Source of the DNA: Magnetococcales bacterium | GTDB lineage: Bacteria; Pseudomonadota; Magnetococcia; Magnetococcales; JADFYX01 | Direction of reading: 5' to 3' | Length of the DNA stretch: 64,000 bases | Assembly: GCA_015232405.1 (NCBI GenBank) | Contig: JADFZS010000005.1 | Coordinates: 18,730 to 82,729 of the forward strand | Part shown: piece by piece, positions 54,828-63,086 of the stretch | Numbering within the stretch: position 1 is the stretch's first letter | Layout of the letters: each line of letters opens with the position of its first letter | Translations under genes and position numbers: made by a program | Notes under the pieces: model-generated | What the model was told of the DNA's origin: nothing | Seen by the model: the letters and a program-made list of their open reading frames with translations, nothing else | The model's database searches: none

Positions 54828-54912
54828 GGATCTTTCCTTTAAGAAATTCCAAGCATATTCAAGCAAAACTCAGCAGTAATTTATATGTGGTGCTGCTATT
54901 TTTAAATTTTGC

Positions 54913-55323
54913 TCAGTAGTATCCCGGCCCACTGGATTTACTTCCGCTTTTAATACCGGTTTTCAACCCCGGCAAGCCTGAATGGCAACGGTCACAGAAC
55001 TCCAGTCCCCAAGCCACTTCTCCAGTATGACAAGCACCACAAAATTTTCCATCGGCTATACTAGCCATATCAATCTTATTAGCTCCTACTCGCATCTCAA
55101 ATCCTAGTTCAGAATGACAGACTTTACAACGAAATCTTATACGGTGAAACCAATGTGGATAGATAACAGGCCGTACTCCTTCTAGTTCAGCCTTATCATT
55201 TAGTACAACATCTGCATACTCTCCTTGGGCTGGCCAGATGGGAATAACCATCATAAGGGCCAGTACAAAGATTACAAAATAGTTTTTAGGTTCACTTTTC
55301 AGATTGGTTAGATTTTTGAACAC
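54913..55323 (-). CDS. Triheme c-type cytochrome, short form
   Basis: GTG at 55323 has AAGGGGAAG about eight bases upstream and lies 32 bases inside the previous gene; 136 residues. Signal peptide about 14-35 (FVIFVLALMMVIPIWPAQG). Then EYADVVLN, PHWFHRIRFRCKVCH, CGACH and CDRCH: three haem sites with the distal-ligand PHWFHR motif. It is paralogous to 58329-58751, which has the same order EYGDVIIN, PHWFHRIRFRCKVCH, CGACH, CDVCH. The tail is Gly/Ser/Lys-rich. It is presumably a periplasmic or surface electron carrier paired with the longer triheme that overlaps it. Confidence 0.9.
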   Translation of the reverse strand: MFKNLTNLKSEPKNYFVIFVLALMMVIPIWPAQGEYADVVLNDKAELEGVRPVIYPHWFHRIRFRCKVCHSELGFEMRVGANKIDMASIADGKFCGACHTGEVAWGLEFCDRCHSGLPGLKTGIKSGSKSSGPGYY

Positions 55324-55867
55324 CGATCTTCCCCTTGAAAGTGGATGGATTAACGCTGTGACAACGGTAACATTCTGTGAGAGGAAAAGAGACTGCACCA
55401 TGGCACTGACCACAGTAGTTTCCTTGTAATATCTCTAGCATGGTCATTGGAGTTCCTCGGAATTTCTCTTTAAAAATTCTTTCGTGACAGTTAGAGCAGT
55501 CCAACCATTCTGTATGGGACTTGTGTGGAAACAGGACGAATTTTTGATCACCTGTTCTGTCATATACAATATCCATATCGAGAACTTTAATTTCAGTTCC
55601 TGGTAAAATACTCGATCTTGGATTTATATACCCATCACGAAGGGCATCTACCCAGCGCACCTTGTTGCCAACAGCATCTTTAGGGAACATAGAGAGTGCC
55701 TCTTCAGGACTCTGTAGTTCTTTAAAAGCAGGACCAGCAGGGTCGTGCAGCTTATCTTCAGAAAGACTTTTCCACCTTCCTGCATCTGCCTCTTGCCACA
55801 GTACCGGAAAGGTCAGCAAACAGATAACCATCATCAAGATGGATTTATTATTATAAATTTTGCCCAT
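55292..55867 (-). CDS. Triheme c-type cytochrome, long form
   Basis: ATG at 55867, with GTGAGG close upstream; 191 residues. Signal peptide to about residue 29 (EADAG). A 90-residue leader domain (LHDPAGPAFKELQSPEEALSMF, WVDALRDGYINPRSS) precedes the haem part FPHKSHTEWLDCSNCH, CGQCH, CYRCH. The leader domain and haem spacing are shared with 57715-58317 and 36799-37437. Its end overlaps the short triheme gene, as expected for a coupled pair. Probably a periplasmic electron carrier. Confidence 0.91.
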   Translation of the reverse strand: MGKIYNNKSILMMVICLLTFPVLWQEADAGRWKSLSEDKLHDPAGPAFKELQSPEEALSMFPKDAVGNKVRWVDALRDGYINPRSSILPGTEIKVLDMDIVYDRTGDQKFVLFPHKSHTEWLDCSNCHERIFKEKFRGTPMTMLEILQGNYCGQCHGAVSFPLTECYRCHSVNPSTFKGKIGVQKSNQSEK

Positions 55868-55872
55868 GAACC

Positions 55873-56763
55873 TCACCCTGGTATATATACACCACCAATT
55901 CTAATGGCTCTGACCAATCCTTTAGTAGACTCTTCAAGAACTGAAACTGCTGCTTTGAACTTTTTCTTTGCTGCTAATTTGTCAGCTTTCTTACGTAATT
56001 CAGTGGCTTTTTTCACATACATAGCAGCCATTTTCTTTACTCTGTCAGACTTGTTTGCCAAAAGCATCTTGACCAACATTTTATGGGTATCGTTACGATC
56101 AACCTCATAATGATACTCCTCCTCTTTGGATTCAAAATGCAGAGAACGTACTAGTGTGTCACCACGGCGTAATTTTTCAATTCCCAATTTAGCCATGATG
56201 TAGGCTTCATCTAACTTACTCCGGCCCTCTTTGAGTTTTCCTGCATGTTTCAATTTTTTTGCTGCTTGTATAGTTGAATTAACATCTTTGCGAGTTTTGT
56301 CTTTCTGGCTTTTCTCTTTACTGATTCTGTCCCATGCTGTTAAAAGAACATTGATACTTTTTAAGCGACGTTCAAAATCATTGGCAACTTTTGCTTTATT
56401 TGAAGCCCCTCCATCAGCTTGGGACATGGCTTTAAACATACTTTGTGTAGCTTGGCCAAGTAGATTTTTAGCCTTTGAATAATTTCCCTTGTTATAGGCC
56501 TTATATGCTGCTCTATGTTGGCTACGAGCTTGATCACGAAGGGCTATTGCATCTGGATTACCAGAAGAGGAAATTCTTTTAGCTCCTGCTGATTTTTCTA
56601 GCAGTTTGCTAACTGAATCCAGACGGTTGGAGATCTGTTTGGGATTATCTCCCCATTTGGATTTCATTTGTTCAGCATTTACTTCATTTACAATACCAAA
56701 CACTGCCAATGATAAAATCATTAGAGGGATAAACAGTGAGTAGATAGAAAAATTTTTTTTCAT
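55873..56763 (-). CDS. Exported helical repeat protein, paralogue 1
   Basis: 296 residues, GAGGAAGG upstream. Signal peptide about 1-30. The rest is Lys/Ala-rich and helical with TPR-like spacing (AYKAYNKGNYSKAKNLLGQA, AGKLKEGRSKLDEAYIMAK, AAKKKFKAAVSVLEESTKGL). A distinctive segment, LVRSLHFESKEEEYHYEVDR then NDTHKMLVKMLL, recurs in the next gene. There is no haem site. I do not know the family. Its location between two pairs of triheme cytochromes suggests a scaffold or chaperone for them. Confidence 0.82.
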   Translation of the reverse strand: MKKNFSIYSLFIPLMILSLAVFGIVNEVNAEQMKSKWGDNPKQISNRLDSVSKLLEKSAGAKRISSSGNPDAIALRDQARSQHRAAYKAYNKGNYSKAKNLLGQATQSMFKAMSQADGGASNKAKVANDFERRLKSINVLLTAWDRISKEKSQKDKTRKDVNSTIQAAKKLKHAGKLKEGRSKLDEAYIMAKLGIEKLRRGDTLVRSLHFESKEEEYHYEVDRNDTHKMLVKMLLANKSDRVKKMAAMYVKKATELRKKADKLAAKKKFKAAVSVLEESTKGLVRAIRIGGVYIPG

Positions 56764-56799
56764 TTGACCTTCCTCTTTTTTAATGATTCCAGAGTAAAT

Positions 56800-57705
56800 C
56801 TACATTGGGATCATAAGACCCAAACTGCGCAGAGCTCTGGTTAGAAATTTATTAGCCTCTTCTTGTGATGAAATCGCCTTTTCATAAGCCCCCGCTGAGG
56901 CTTGGTTTCTTGCTTTCAAACGTAATGAAAAATATTTAGCTACCATGGGATCAACTAGTTTTTGCTTTCCAGATGCCTTGGTACCTTGGGTAAGCATCAT
57001 TCGTACGAGAGCTTCAAAACTATCACCACGATTAACTTCGTATTGATATTCTTCCTTTGGTGTATCAAATTTCAACTCATAAACCAAAGATCGTGAACCA
57101 AGAACCTTTTTAATTCCACTTGTGAGTAGAGATTGAGCCTGTTTTAAATCCGTAATAGCTGTTTGATATTGTTTTTTTGCAGCTTGTTGTCTGGCATTTT
57201 TTATCAAACTTTGAATTTTTTCCAGAGCTTTAGAGTCACTCTTTCCAGACTGGTCTAGATAACGTTTTAAAGTAACTGAAAAATTCTTGACACTGGTAAG
57301 AAGATCTTCATAGCGGGACTTGTAAAGCCACTGTTTACTTGCTGGATTAGCTGCTTTTTTTGATGCAGAAATGGCAAGTTTCAAGGCTCTGTCCAAGAGT
57401 ATACCGACTTTTTTGTTGTCTCCAGAAGATCTAGCTTTAACTGCCTGATTATATATCGCTTTCGCCTCTGCCATTATTGCTTTAACTTCTGGCTTGCCTT
57501 GAGCAGCAATTCGCTTTGCAGTTCGTGATTTTGTTAAAAATCTGTCCACCAGGGAAAATTTTTGTTTTAGTTTATCAGGGCCTGTGAAGCCTTGATTAGC
57601 AAAAAGTGAAAAGACAAACAGCACAAGCAAAAAAGACACGGCAAGGGGATTGCCCCCTTTGCCGTGTTTCAGTTTAGTTTTTACCCTAGATAATAAAAAT
57701 AGCAT
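56800..57705 (-). CDS. Exported helical repeat protein, paralogue 2
   Basis: 301 residues; AGGA lies seven bases before the ATG. The signal sequence is preceded by a basic N-terminus (SRVKTKLKHGKGGN). Helical, Lys/Ala/Gln-rich body with the shared segment LVYELKFDTPKEEYQYEVNR then GDSFEALVRMML, and the same C-terminal pattern ending LGLMIPM (compare IGGVYIPG in paralogue 1). The two genes are adjacent, so this is a tandem duplication. Function unknown. Confidence 0.82.
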   Translation of the reverse strand: MLFLLSRVKTKLKHGKGGNPLAVSFLLVLFVFSLFANQGFTGPDKLKQKFSLVDRFLTKSRTAKRIAAQGKPEVKAIMAEAKAIYNQAVKARSSGDNKKVGILLDRALKLAISASKKAANPASKQWLYKSRYEDLLTSVKNFSVTLKRYLDQSGKSDSKALEKIQSLIKNARQQAAKKQYQTAITDLKQAQSLLTSGIKKVLGSRSLVYELKFDTPKEEYQYEVNRGDSFEALVRMMLTQGTKASGKQKLVDPMVAKYFSLRLKARNQASAGAYEKAISSQEEANKFLTRALRSLGLMIPM

Positions 57706-57714
57706 TCTGGAATC

Positions 57715-58317
57715 CTATTTTTTCTTCTTTTTCTTGGTTGGCTTCTTTTTAGAGTGACATAGACGGCACTCTGAAACTGGGAAAGCAACTTTTCCGTGGC
57801 AGACACCACACTTTTGTCCCAATAGAATCTGCGCCATACTGATTTGGTTCTTTCCTTTTTCTGGGACGAAGATATCAGGATGGCAGTTGGAGCAATCCAG
57901 CCATTCTGTATGTCGATCATGAGGATAGACCACATCGGGCATTGAACCCTTAACTTCCCGGACAATATCAAGGTCAAAAATCATGGCCTCTTCTTCAGGA
58001 TCATCCTTGTCGTAACGTGGCTCAATTGCTTTTTTATTTAAAGTTTTCACCCAGTTAACATAGTTGCCTGAAGAACTCTTTTCGAAAGGGGAAAAGGCCT
58101 CTTTAGGGTGTTGCAACATATGGGTTGCTTCGTTATCAGGGTCGTGGATACCATCTCTTGCGGGAGGAAGGTTGCGCTCTGATTTGGGTTTCATCAAACG
58201 GTTAAACTTGTTAACTCTTTTTGTAGGTTCACTAACAGATTCTATAGGAAATGAGGCAAATGCAACCATAAATGAAAAAATAGCAATGCCAATAATCCCT
58301 TTTTTAAATATCGTCAT
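57715..58317 (-). CDS. Triheme c-type cytochrome, long form, with polylysine tail
   Basis: 200 residues, AGGAGA upstream of the ATG. Signal peptide about 1-28. Leader domain ARDGIHDPDNEATHMLQHPKE and AIEPRYDKDDPEEEAMIFDLDI, then YPHDRHTEWLDCSNCH, CGVCH and CRLCH. The chain ends in about ten Lys residues (KKKPTKKKKKK), which would bind anionic surfaces or partners. Same subfamily as 55292-55867 and 36799-37437. It follows the short triheme gene by 11 bases. Confidence 0.91.
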   Translation of the reverse strand: MTIFKKGIIGIAIFSFMVAFASFPIESVSEPTKRVNKFNRLMKPKSERNLPPARDGIHDPDNEATHMLQHPKEAFSPFEKSSSGNYVNWVKTLNKKAIEPRYDKDDPEEEAMIFDLDIVREVKGSMPDVVYPHDRHTEWLDCSNCHPDIFVPEKGKNQISMAQILLGQKCGVCHGKVAFPVSECRLCHSKKKPTKKKKKK

Positions 58318-58328
58318 TTGGACATCTC

Positions 58329-58751
58329 CTATTTTTTCTTACCTGGTAATCCGAGAAGTTTTTGAACAGTGCTGCCATGTACCTGGGTAGGTGTGCCTGG
58401 TTTGCCAGAGTGACATACATCACAATTTTCCACTGACCATGCTATTTCACCATTGTGACAGGCTCCACAGAATTCACCATCAATAATTTTGAGCATATTG
58501 ATCTGATTTCCGCCTGCTTTAAATTTAAATTCAAGATCAGCATGGCATACTTTACAACGAAAGCGAATACGGTGAAACCAGTGAGGAAAAACAGCTGGCC
58601 TCATTCCTGCCTCATCAGATGCATTATTAATAATAACATCCCCATATTCTGCTCGGGCTGTTTCGGCGTAAAACCAACTACTCCCTACAATGAAAACAAG
58701 GGCTAAAACCATCAAACCCATGCTCCAAGGTTTTTTATTTAAACTATTCAA
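58329..58751 (-). CDS. Triheme c-type cytochrome, short form, second copy
   Basis: 140 residues. TTG start at 58751 with GGAG seven bases upstream. Signal peptide about 10-34 (ending TARAE). EYGDVIIN, PHWFHRIRFRCKVCH, CGACH and CDVCH match 54913-55323 closely. C-terminal tail basic (LLGLPGKKK). It lies 20 bases downstream of the barrel gene, so it is the first cytochrome after the barrel in the operon and could load electrons into it. Confidence 0.91.
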   Translation of the reverse strand: MNSLNKKPWSMGLMVLALVFIVGSSWFYAETARAEYGDVIINNASDEAGMRPAVFPHWFHRIRFRCKVCHADLEFKFKAGGNQINMLKIIDGEFCGACHNGEIAWSVENCDVCHSGKPGTPTQVHGSTVQKLLGLPGKKK

Positions 58752-58771
58752 GTTTTTTCTCCTTTATCACT

Positions 58772-60754
58772 TCAAAAGCTAGCCTCAAAAAATCTTTTTA
58801 TCTCTAATTTAATCAACCCTTCCTGTTCCAAACCATTTTTTACACTATATTTTTCACTTGCTCCTGCTTGCAATCGTCCTACAACCATTCCTATTCTATA
58901 GTCAAAAGTGTTCCACCAGCTCCTGGTTTCTGACTCCTCAGGGTCACCAACAACACTACCTATTGGTAAAAATTGGTCACCAAAATCATAGGATATTGTT
59001 GAGCTGAACTGTAATCTTCTAATATTAAACATGTTTCTTTTTGCCAACTGAATTGAGACGCTGGATTTCTGCTCGGTCTTTGACTCCTCAGATGAAGTAG
59101 TTTTATTCCATTCACTAGTAGCCTTACCTTGCCAGGTGGTTTTATTCATCAAGATACCATCGGCAGCAACCTGAGCTTTTAAATTTTGTGCAATAGCTAG
59201 TTCACGTACATAAGAACGTGTATCAGCTGTTGTCAAACTAAACAGAGCCCGCATGGATTTACCATACCATTTTAATGTCCCATCAAAACTATGGGCAAGA
59301 GACCAAAGAGGCTTTAATCCAGAAGTATTCTTATTGGTGAGAGACTCAGATATATTCAGGTTTAAATCAGAATTATCGCCTATCAGTACTCTTCTTGATA
59401 AGCCGTGACTAATCATCTCTGATAAACTCTGTGTTTGTGATGATCCGGTGGCTAATTTATTGTTTGCTGAACCTGATGTATACCAATTGTAGGTATACGG
59501 TCCCATAACTATCCTTTCTGGTTGGTAGGTGACTCTCACAGATTGGGTTGAGCTTGCCACAAGATCTTGTTCTGTCTCTTTAGCGCTTCCTTCTAGACGT
59601 ACAACCTCCTGCTCATAAGATAATTTTCCATTAAGCAGGGCATTGAGCTTTAATGCAGTTGAATAACTTTTCGAGTAACTTGCTGAAATATCAAGGTCAC
59701 CGATGTAATTGGTAGTTTTCTCTTCGTCAGATTGTCCTTGTGTCCTTGTGTCTTTATTATTTAGGGCAAGTCGTCCCAAGCCCGTAACAGATAATGGTAA
59801 CTTTGCAGATCGCCAGAAGGCCGAACTGCTCAACTGGTTTGTTTGAGAGTTGCTAAATGTTTTACTCTCTTCATTCTCATTTTCGCCATCATCTGCTGTA
59901 ACAATGAGCATTGATGTGACTCCCCAGGTTTTTTTACCTGAATATATATGGGAAAGGGAGAGTGTTGCACTATTATCTAAGCTGCTTGTGGTATCATCAC
60001 TTTTATCAAAATGTGCCAACTTTGTTTTTAAGTCAAAAGAGTGTTTTTTTGAGCTCTTTCTTCCAGACATTGAGACGGTATGATGGGTTGATTCGGTAAC
60101 ATTTGAATCAAAAGAGGGAACTATAATGCCAAAAGCACCGGATGAACCGTTTCCACCACTACGGTTACGACCATACTCATATCGTAGTGCCGTCTTTAAG
60201 TCTCCTTTTTTGTTGGTATAGTCCTGCTTCAAACCCACTTTATCTACCACCTTGACTCCTCCTCCAGACAGTTCACCTTTTGAGCTATCACCATTTTTTC
60301 TTGATGCGGAAAGCTGGAAAGGAAAACGGCTTTTAGGAAGTACTTTAACTTTTAAATCACCGCTCAAAGATTGAGTAAGTATACTTTCATCAGATGCATT
60401 TGAGCCACTGTTATTTGACCATATATTCTGTTTTGAAAAGGTCAGGTCCAATATTGTTGTGTTGCTCCACTGAACCAGCCATGGTTTCCACAAATAACCT
60501 GCAATACTTTTTCCTACATGTAATTCAGAAGTTGATGTTTGTATCGCATCAGGCCTGTCGCCCTTGATCATTTTATTTGTATAATCATAACCAAAGGAGC
60601 CATAAAACTGCCATGGCCCCACTGCTGTTTTATGTTTTACAGGCCACCATTTGATAGCCGCTAAAAGTGGACTGCTCCCAAAAAAAGTTATAAGAAATAC
60701 CAGACTTATCAAACCAAGAGCATATGTTTTGATGAACAGTTTCACTCTGAACAC
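58772..60754 (-). CDS. Outer-membrane beta-barrel protein of the cytochrome operon
   Basis: 660 residues. GTG start at 60754 (another GTG three codons in is equally possible). Signal peptide about 1-32. The mature protein is almost entirely alternating beta strands with short polar turns rich in Ser, Asn, Thr and Gly, and few Cys. The chain ends KRFFEASF with a C-terminal Phe, as BAM substrates do. Length and position beside triheme cytochromes suggest the barrel sheath of a porin-cytochrome conduit (functionally like MtrB or OmbB). No sequence identity to those was recognised and the N-terminal CXXC typical of MtrB is absent. Confidence 0.8.
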   Translation of the reverse strand: MFRVKLFIKTYALGLISLVFLITFFGSSPLLAAIKWWPVKHKTAVGPWQFYGSFGYDYTNKMIKGDRPDAIQTSTSELHVGKSIAGYLWKPWLVQWSNTTILDLTFSKQNIWSNNSGSNASDESILTQSLSGDLKVKVLPKSRFPFQLSASRKNGDSSKGELSGGGVKVVDKVGLKQDYTNKKGDLKTALRYEYGRNRSGGNGSSGAFGIIVPSFDSNVTESTHHTVSMSGRKSSKKHSFDLKTKLAHFDKSDDTTSSLDNSATLSLSHIYSGKKTWGVTSMLIVTADDGENENEESKTFSNSQTNQLSSSAFWRSAKLPLSVTGLGRLALNNKDTRTQGQSDEEKTTNYIGDLDISASYSKSYSTALKLNALLNGKLSYEQEVVRLEGSAKETEQDLVASSTQSVRVTYQPERIVMGPYTYNWYTSGSANNKLATGSSQTQSLSEMISHGLSRRVLIGDNSDLNLNISESLTNKNTSGLKPLWSLAHSFDGTLKWYGKSMRALFSLTTADTRSYVRELAIAQNLKAQVAADGILMNKTTWQGKATSEWNKTTSSEESKTEQKSSVSIQLAKRNMFNIRRLQFSSTISYDFGDQFLPIGSVVGDPEESETRSWWNTFDYRIGMVVGRLQAGASEKYSVKNGLEQEGLIKLEIKRFFEASF

Positions 60755-60775
60755 CGCAGCACAAAGCTATAAACA

Positions 60776-61837
60776 TTATTTAGTACTTCCACCAGGGCTT
60801 GGTGGGTGTCCACCTTTTGTGGGATCTCCTTTTTCTGGTAATGGTAGATAGTATTCTTCATTGATAGTAAAAGGAGTCTCTTTTCGAAGACGTTTTGTGA
60901 AATCATCCCATGCTTTATTGGACAAATTACGAATAAGTAATTGTTTAGCACGTTTTTTTGCATCCTCAAAGGGGACAAGTTCTGGCATTGTTCTATCTTC
61001 AAGACGGAAGATTGCAATACCTTCTAACACTACAACCGGATCAGTTATTTCTCCAGGTTGAATTTTACCAATAGCTTTTTCTGCTTCATCCCCAAGCATA
61101 CCTTTATGGGAATATTTCATCTTTCCGCCGTTTTCTGCAGATGGATCACCAGAGTGAATACGGGCCATTTCGGCAAAATCAGATCCTTCACGTAGTTTTT
61201 CAACTAAACCTGCAGCTTCATCTTTTGCTTCATCCCACATGCTACCATCAGCACTACGATCAACCTTTAGGAGAATAAGTGAGACTTTCTGGTCCATTGG
61301 TTCGGTAAAAATTTCTGGATTTTTTTTATAATACTCCAAAACAGCTGACTCAGAAGGTTCTGATATGTTTCTTATCTGTTCTTCAAGACGTTTTAAACGA
61401 CTTCTTGCCTCAAGCTCTCTTATCAAAGGGGGCAGCAATTTATGTCTGTTGTCCTGCCACTGTTTTGATTTTGCATAGCGCTTGTCATAGCCGTCAACTC
61501 TTTTTTGCACCTCTTTATCATCAGGCTTGACATCAAGTTTCTCGGCCTCTTTGAGATAGAGAACCCGATTAACCATTTTATCACCTATTTCCCGCTGGAA
61601 CACCGCTCTCTGATCGGCAGGTATATTGCCGTGGTAAAACTTTTCCCGCATCGCCTGTTTGAGTGTATTTATGTAGGTTCTACCAGAAATGGATTCATCA
61701 CCCACAGTAGCAAATGCTGGGAGCTTGTCTTTTTCTTCTGCAGCGAAAGCATTTTTTGTTGAGTCAGGGGAAATAATGTTTGCTAGTGAAAGGGCTGTAC
61801 AGAGGAGGATTAGTTTAAAACGAAATATTATAGACAT
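60776..61837 (-). CDS. SurA/PrsA-like peptidyl-prolyl isomerase
   Basis: 353 residues. Signal peptide about 1-32. A SurA-type N-terminal helical chaperone region (about 40-170; FATVGDESISGRTYINTLKQ) is followed by a parvulin domain (about 183-285; QKVSLILLKV, DFAEMARIHSGDPSAENGGK, ITDPVVVLEGIAIFRLEDR). The C-terminus is Pro/Gly-rich. Such proteins fold secreted or outer-membrane proteins. As first gene of the barrel-cytochrome run, it probably serves the barrel or the haem proteins. Confidence 0.92.
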   Translation of the reverse strand: MSIIFRFKLILLCTALSLANIISPDSTKNAFAAEEKDKLPAFATVGDESISGRTYINTLKQAMREKFYHGNIPADQRAVFQREIGDKMVNRVLYLKEAEKLDVKPDDKEVQKRVDGYDKRYAKSKQWQDNRHKLLPPLIRELEARSRLKRLEEQIRNISEPSESAVLEYYKKNPEIFTEPMDQKVSLILLKVDRSADGSMWDEAKDEAAGLVEKLREGSDFAEMARIHSGDPSAENGGKMKYSHKGMLGDEAEKAIGKIQPGEITDPVVVLEGIAIFRLEDRTMPELVPFEDAKKRAKQLLIRNLSNKAWDDFTKRLRKETPFTINEEYYLPLPEKGDPTKGGHPPSPGGSTK

Positions 61838-61866
61838 GTTATCTTCTCACTTTCTAAGTCAAAATA

Positions 61867-61892
61867 GGGCTGGATGATTATTCATCCAGCCC
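61867..61892 (-). terminator. Hairpin after the tetraheme cytochrome gene
   Basis: An 11-bp perfect stem (GGGCTGGATGA/TCATCCAGCCC) with a 4-base loop, followed on the minus strand by TATTTTGA. The T run is short, so it may act as a partial terminator, letting some transcription continue into the operon from 61837 while the tetraheme message accumulates. Confidence 0.75.
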
Positions 61893-61926
61893 TTAGCCTA
61901 TCAGGGGAGATAGGAGAAGAAAACCC

Positions 61927-62757
61927 TTATTTTGTGTGACAAGCTAGGCAGACTGCAGATCCTGTGTTGTCGATTCTCAAGAAGGAGACTTGATTTGTTA
62001 CCAGGCCTGTGTCTGAGTTGTGTGGATCATGGCAGCTAGCACACTCTACATATGGTTGAGCACCTGTTGTGTAGAGGATCATGTCGCTCTTCTCGCGAGT
62101 TCCAGCATTACCGCCCACTGCAACACCATTCACTTTACCACCTGTTACATCTACCCACCAAGCATCGTTACCGTTAATTGAAGCATATTGTGGATCTACG
62201 AAGTCCGCATCAGCTGTTACTAAGTTGCCTGTGGTGATGCCACCGCCACCATACTGGATGCTGACTGGGTGATCGTTGGAAAGATCTGTACCAAGATTTC
62301 TCTGGCTAGTCGCATCAATGATACCGGTACCAAATGCTGTTGCATCAAAGCGAGCAGCGGTTAGTGTGTCTGATGTGCCTGGAGCGTTGATCATAACGTC
62401 CATGGCTTGTGATCCATCGTGACAAGTTAGACATGCTAGTGATACAGATCCTACAGTAATGTTTGCACCATCGATGGTTGTGGACTGTGCACCATCATAA
62501 CGATTTGAAGAGAAGTCGGTAGTTGTTAATGTTTTGTTCCAGAGAGGAGCTTTAGCGGAAGCTTCAGATCCGTGAGGAGTGTGACAGAACACACATACTT
62601 CTGTGGTTAGTGTTGATTGTGCTTGGGCAGCACCTCCACTTCCCAGGTCATGCTTACTACCTGCAACACCTGCTAATGCAGATTTGGTTCCCATAAGAGC
62701 AGCTACGCATACTATGGCTAATGCAATTTTACTTGTTTTTTTCGAGAATAATTTCAT
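61927..62757 (-). CDS. OmcE-like tetraheme secreted cytochrome, candidate filament subunit
   Basis: 276 residues; AAAGGGG seven bases before the ATG. Signal peptide about 1-29. CXXCH at 55-59 (CVFCH), 109-113 (CLTCH), 239-243 (CASCH) and 270-274 (CLACH). The mature protein has exactly eight His: four in the CXXCH motifs and four others, H36 (KHDL), H62 (TPHG), H163 (NDHP) and H246 (DPHN), which is the number needed for four bis-His haems. The KHDL...CVFCHTPHG opening, size and haem count resemble OmcE, the tetraheme filament protein of Geobacter. It has its own sigma-54-type promoter and a hairpin downstream, consistent with high separate expression. Confidence 0.9.
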   Translation of the reverse strand: MKLFSKKTSKIALAIVCVAALMGTKSALAGVAGSKHDLGSGGAAQAQSTLTTEVCVFCHTPHGSEASAKAPLWNKTLTTTDFSSNRYDGAQSTTIDGANITVGSVSLACLTCHDGSQAMDVMINAPGTSDTLTAARFDATAFGTGIIDATSQRNLGTDLSNDHPVSIQYGGGGITTGNLVTADADFVDPQYASINGNDAWWVDVTGGKVNGVAVGGNAGTREKSDMILYTTGAQPYVECASCHDPHNSDTGLVTNQVSFLRIDNTGSAVCLACHTK

Positions 62758-62853
62758 TGTCCGTCCCCTTTAAAAGGCTGTGCAAAAATTCTTATTAAAT
62801 AATAGCCAAAATTAGGCTTCTGTGTATTTTGTCCTGCGTTGGTTATCTATACT

Positions 62854-62868
62854 GCAGAGAGGGTGCCA
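62854..62868 (-). promoter_or_regulatory. Sigma-54-type promoter of the tetraheme cytochrome
   Basis: On the minus strand TGGCACCCTCTCTGC: perfect -24 TGGCAC, correct GG-N10-GC spacing, and -12 CTGC with one mismatch to TTGC. Predicted start near 62842, about 85 bases before the ATG. The regulator at 32983-34371 is a candidate activator. The sequence match is seen; use is inferred. Confidence 0.6.
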
Positions 62869-63020
62869 AACATGTTTAAATAATGAAAAAAAATTACTCT
62901 TTGTCGAAAAAAATCAAAAAAAACATCTAGATATACATGTGAAAAATGTGTTTGCTTTAGGAGGAAAGGCTGTTTTTTAGGGGTTTTTACCTTGGTTGGA
63001 TTCTCAAATAATAGAATTAA

Positions 63021-63057
63021 AAAAAACGGCCTTCCCATTTTCTGGAAAAGCCGTTTT
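63021..63057 (-). terminator. Terminator after the NHL protein gene
   Basis: AAAACGGC/GCCGTTTT stem (8 bp, 63023-63030 with 63050-63057), with partial CTTCC/GGAAAAG extension inside, followed on the minus strand by a run of eight T. It separates the NHL gene at 63087 from the tetraheme gene. The remaining 62758-63020 holds the tetraheme promoter and otherwise nothing I can identify. Confidence 0.85.
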
Positions 63058-63086
63058 ATTAATGTAAACTAGAACTGGTTTAGGGG

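Noticed and set aside
57681..57977. 98-codon minus-strand frame overlapping a triheme gene
   Set aside because: Out-of-frame shadow of the triheme cytochrome at 57715-58317, whose CXXCH motifs show the true frame.
58772..60754. Direct naming of the barrel as MtrB/PioB
   Set aside because: No family-specific motif, notably no N-terminal CXXC, could be seen; only the barrel character and context are supported.
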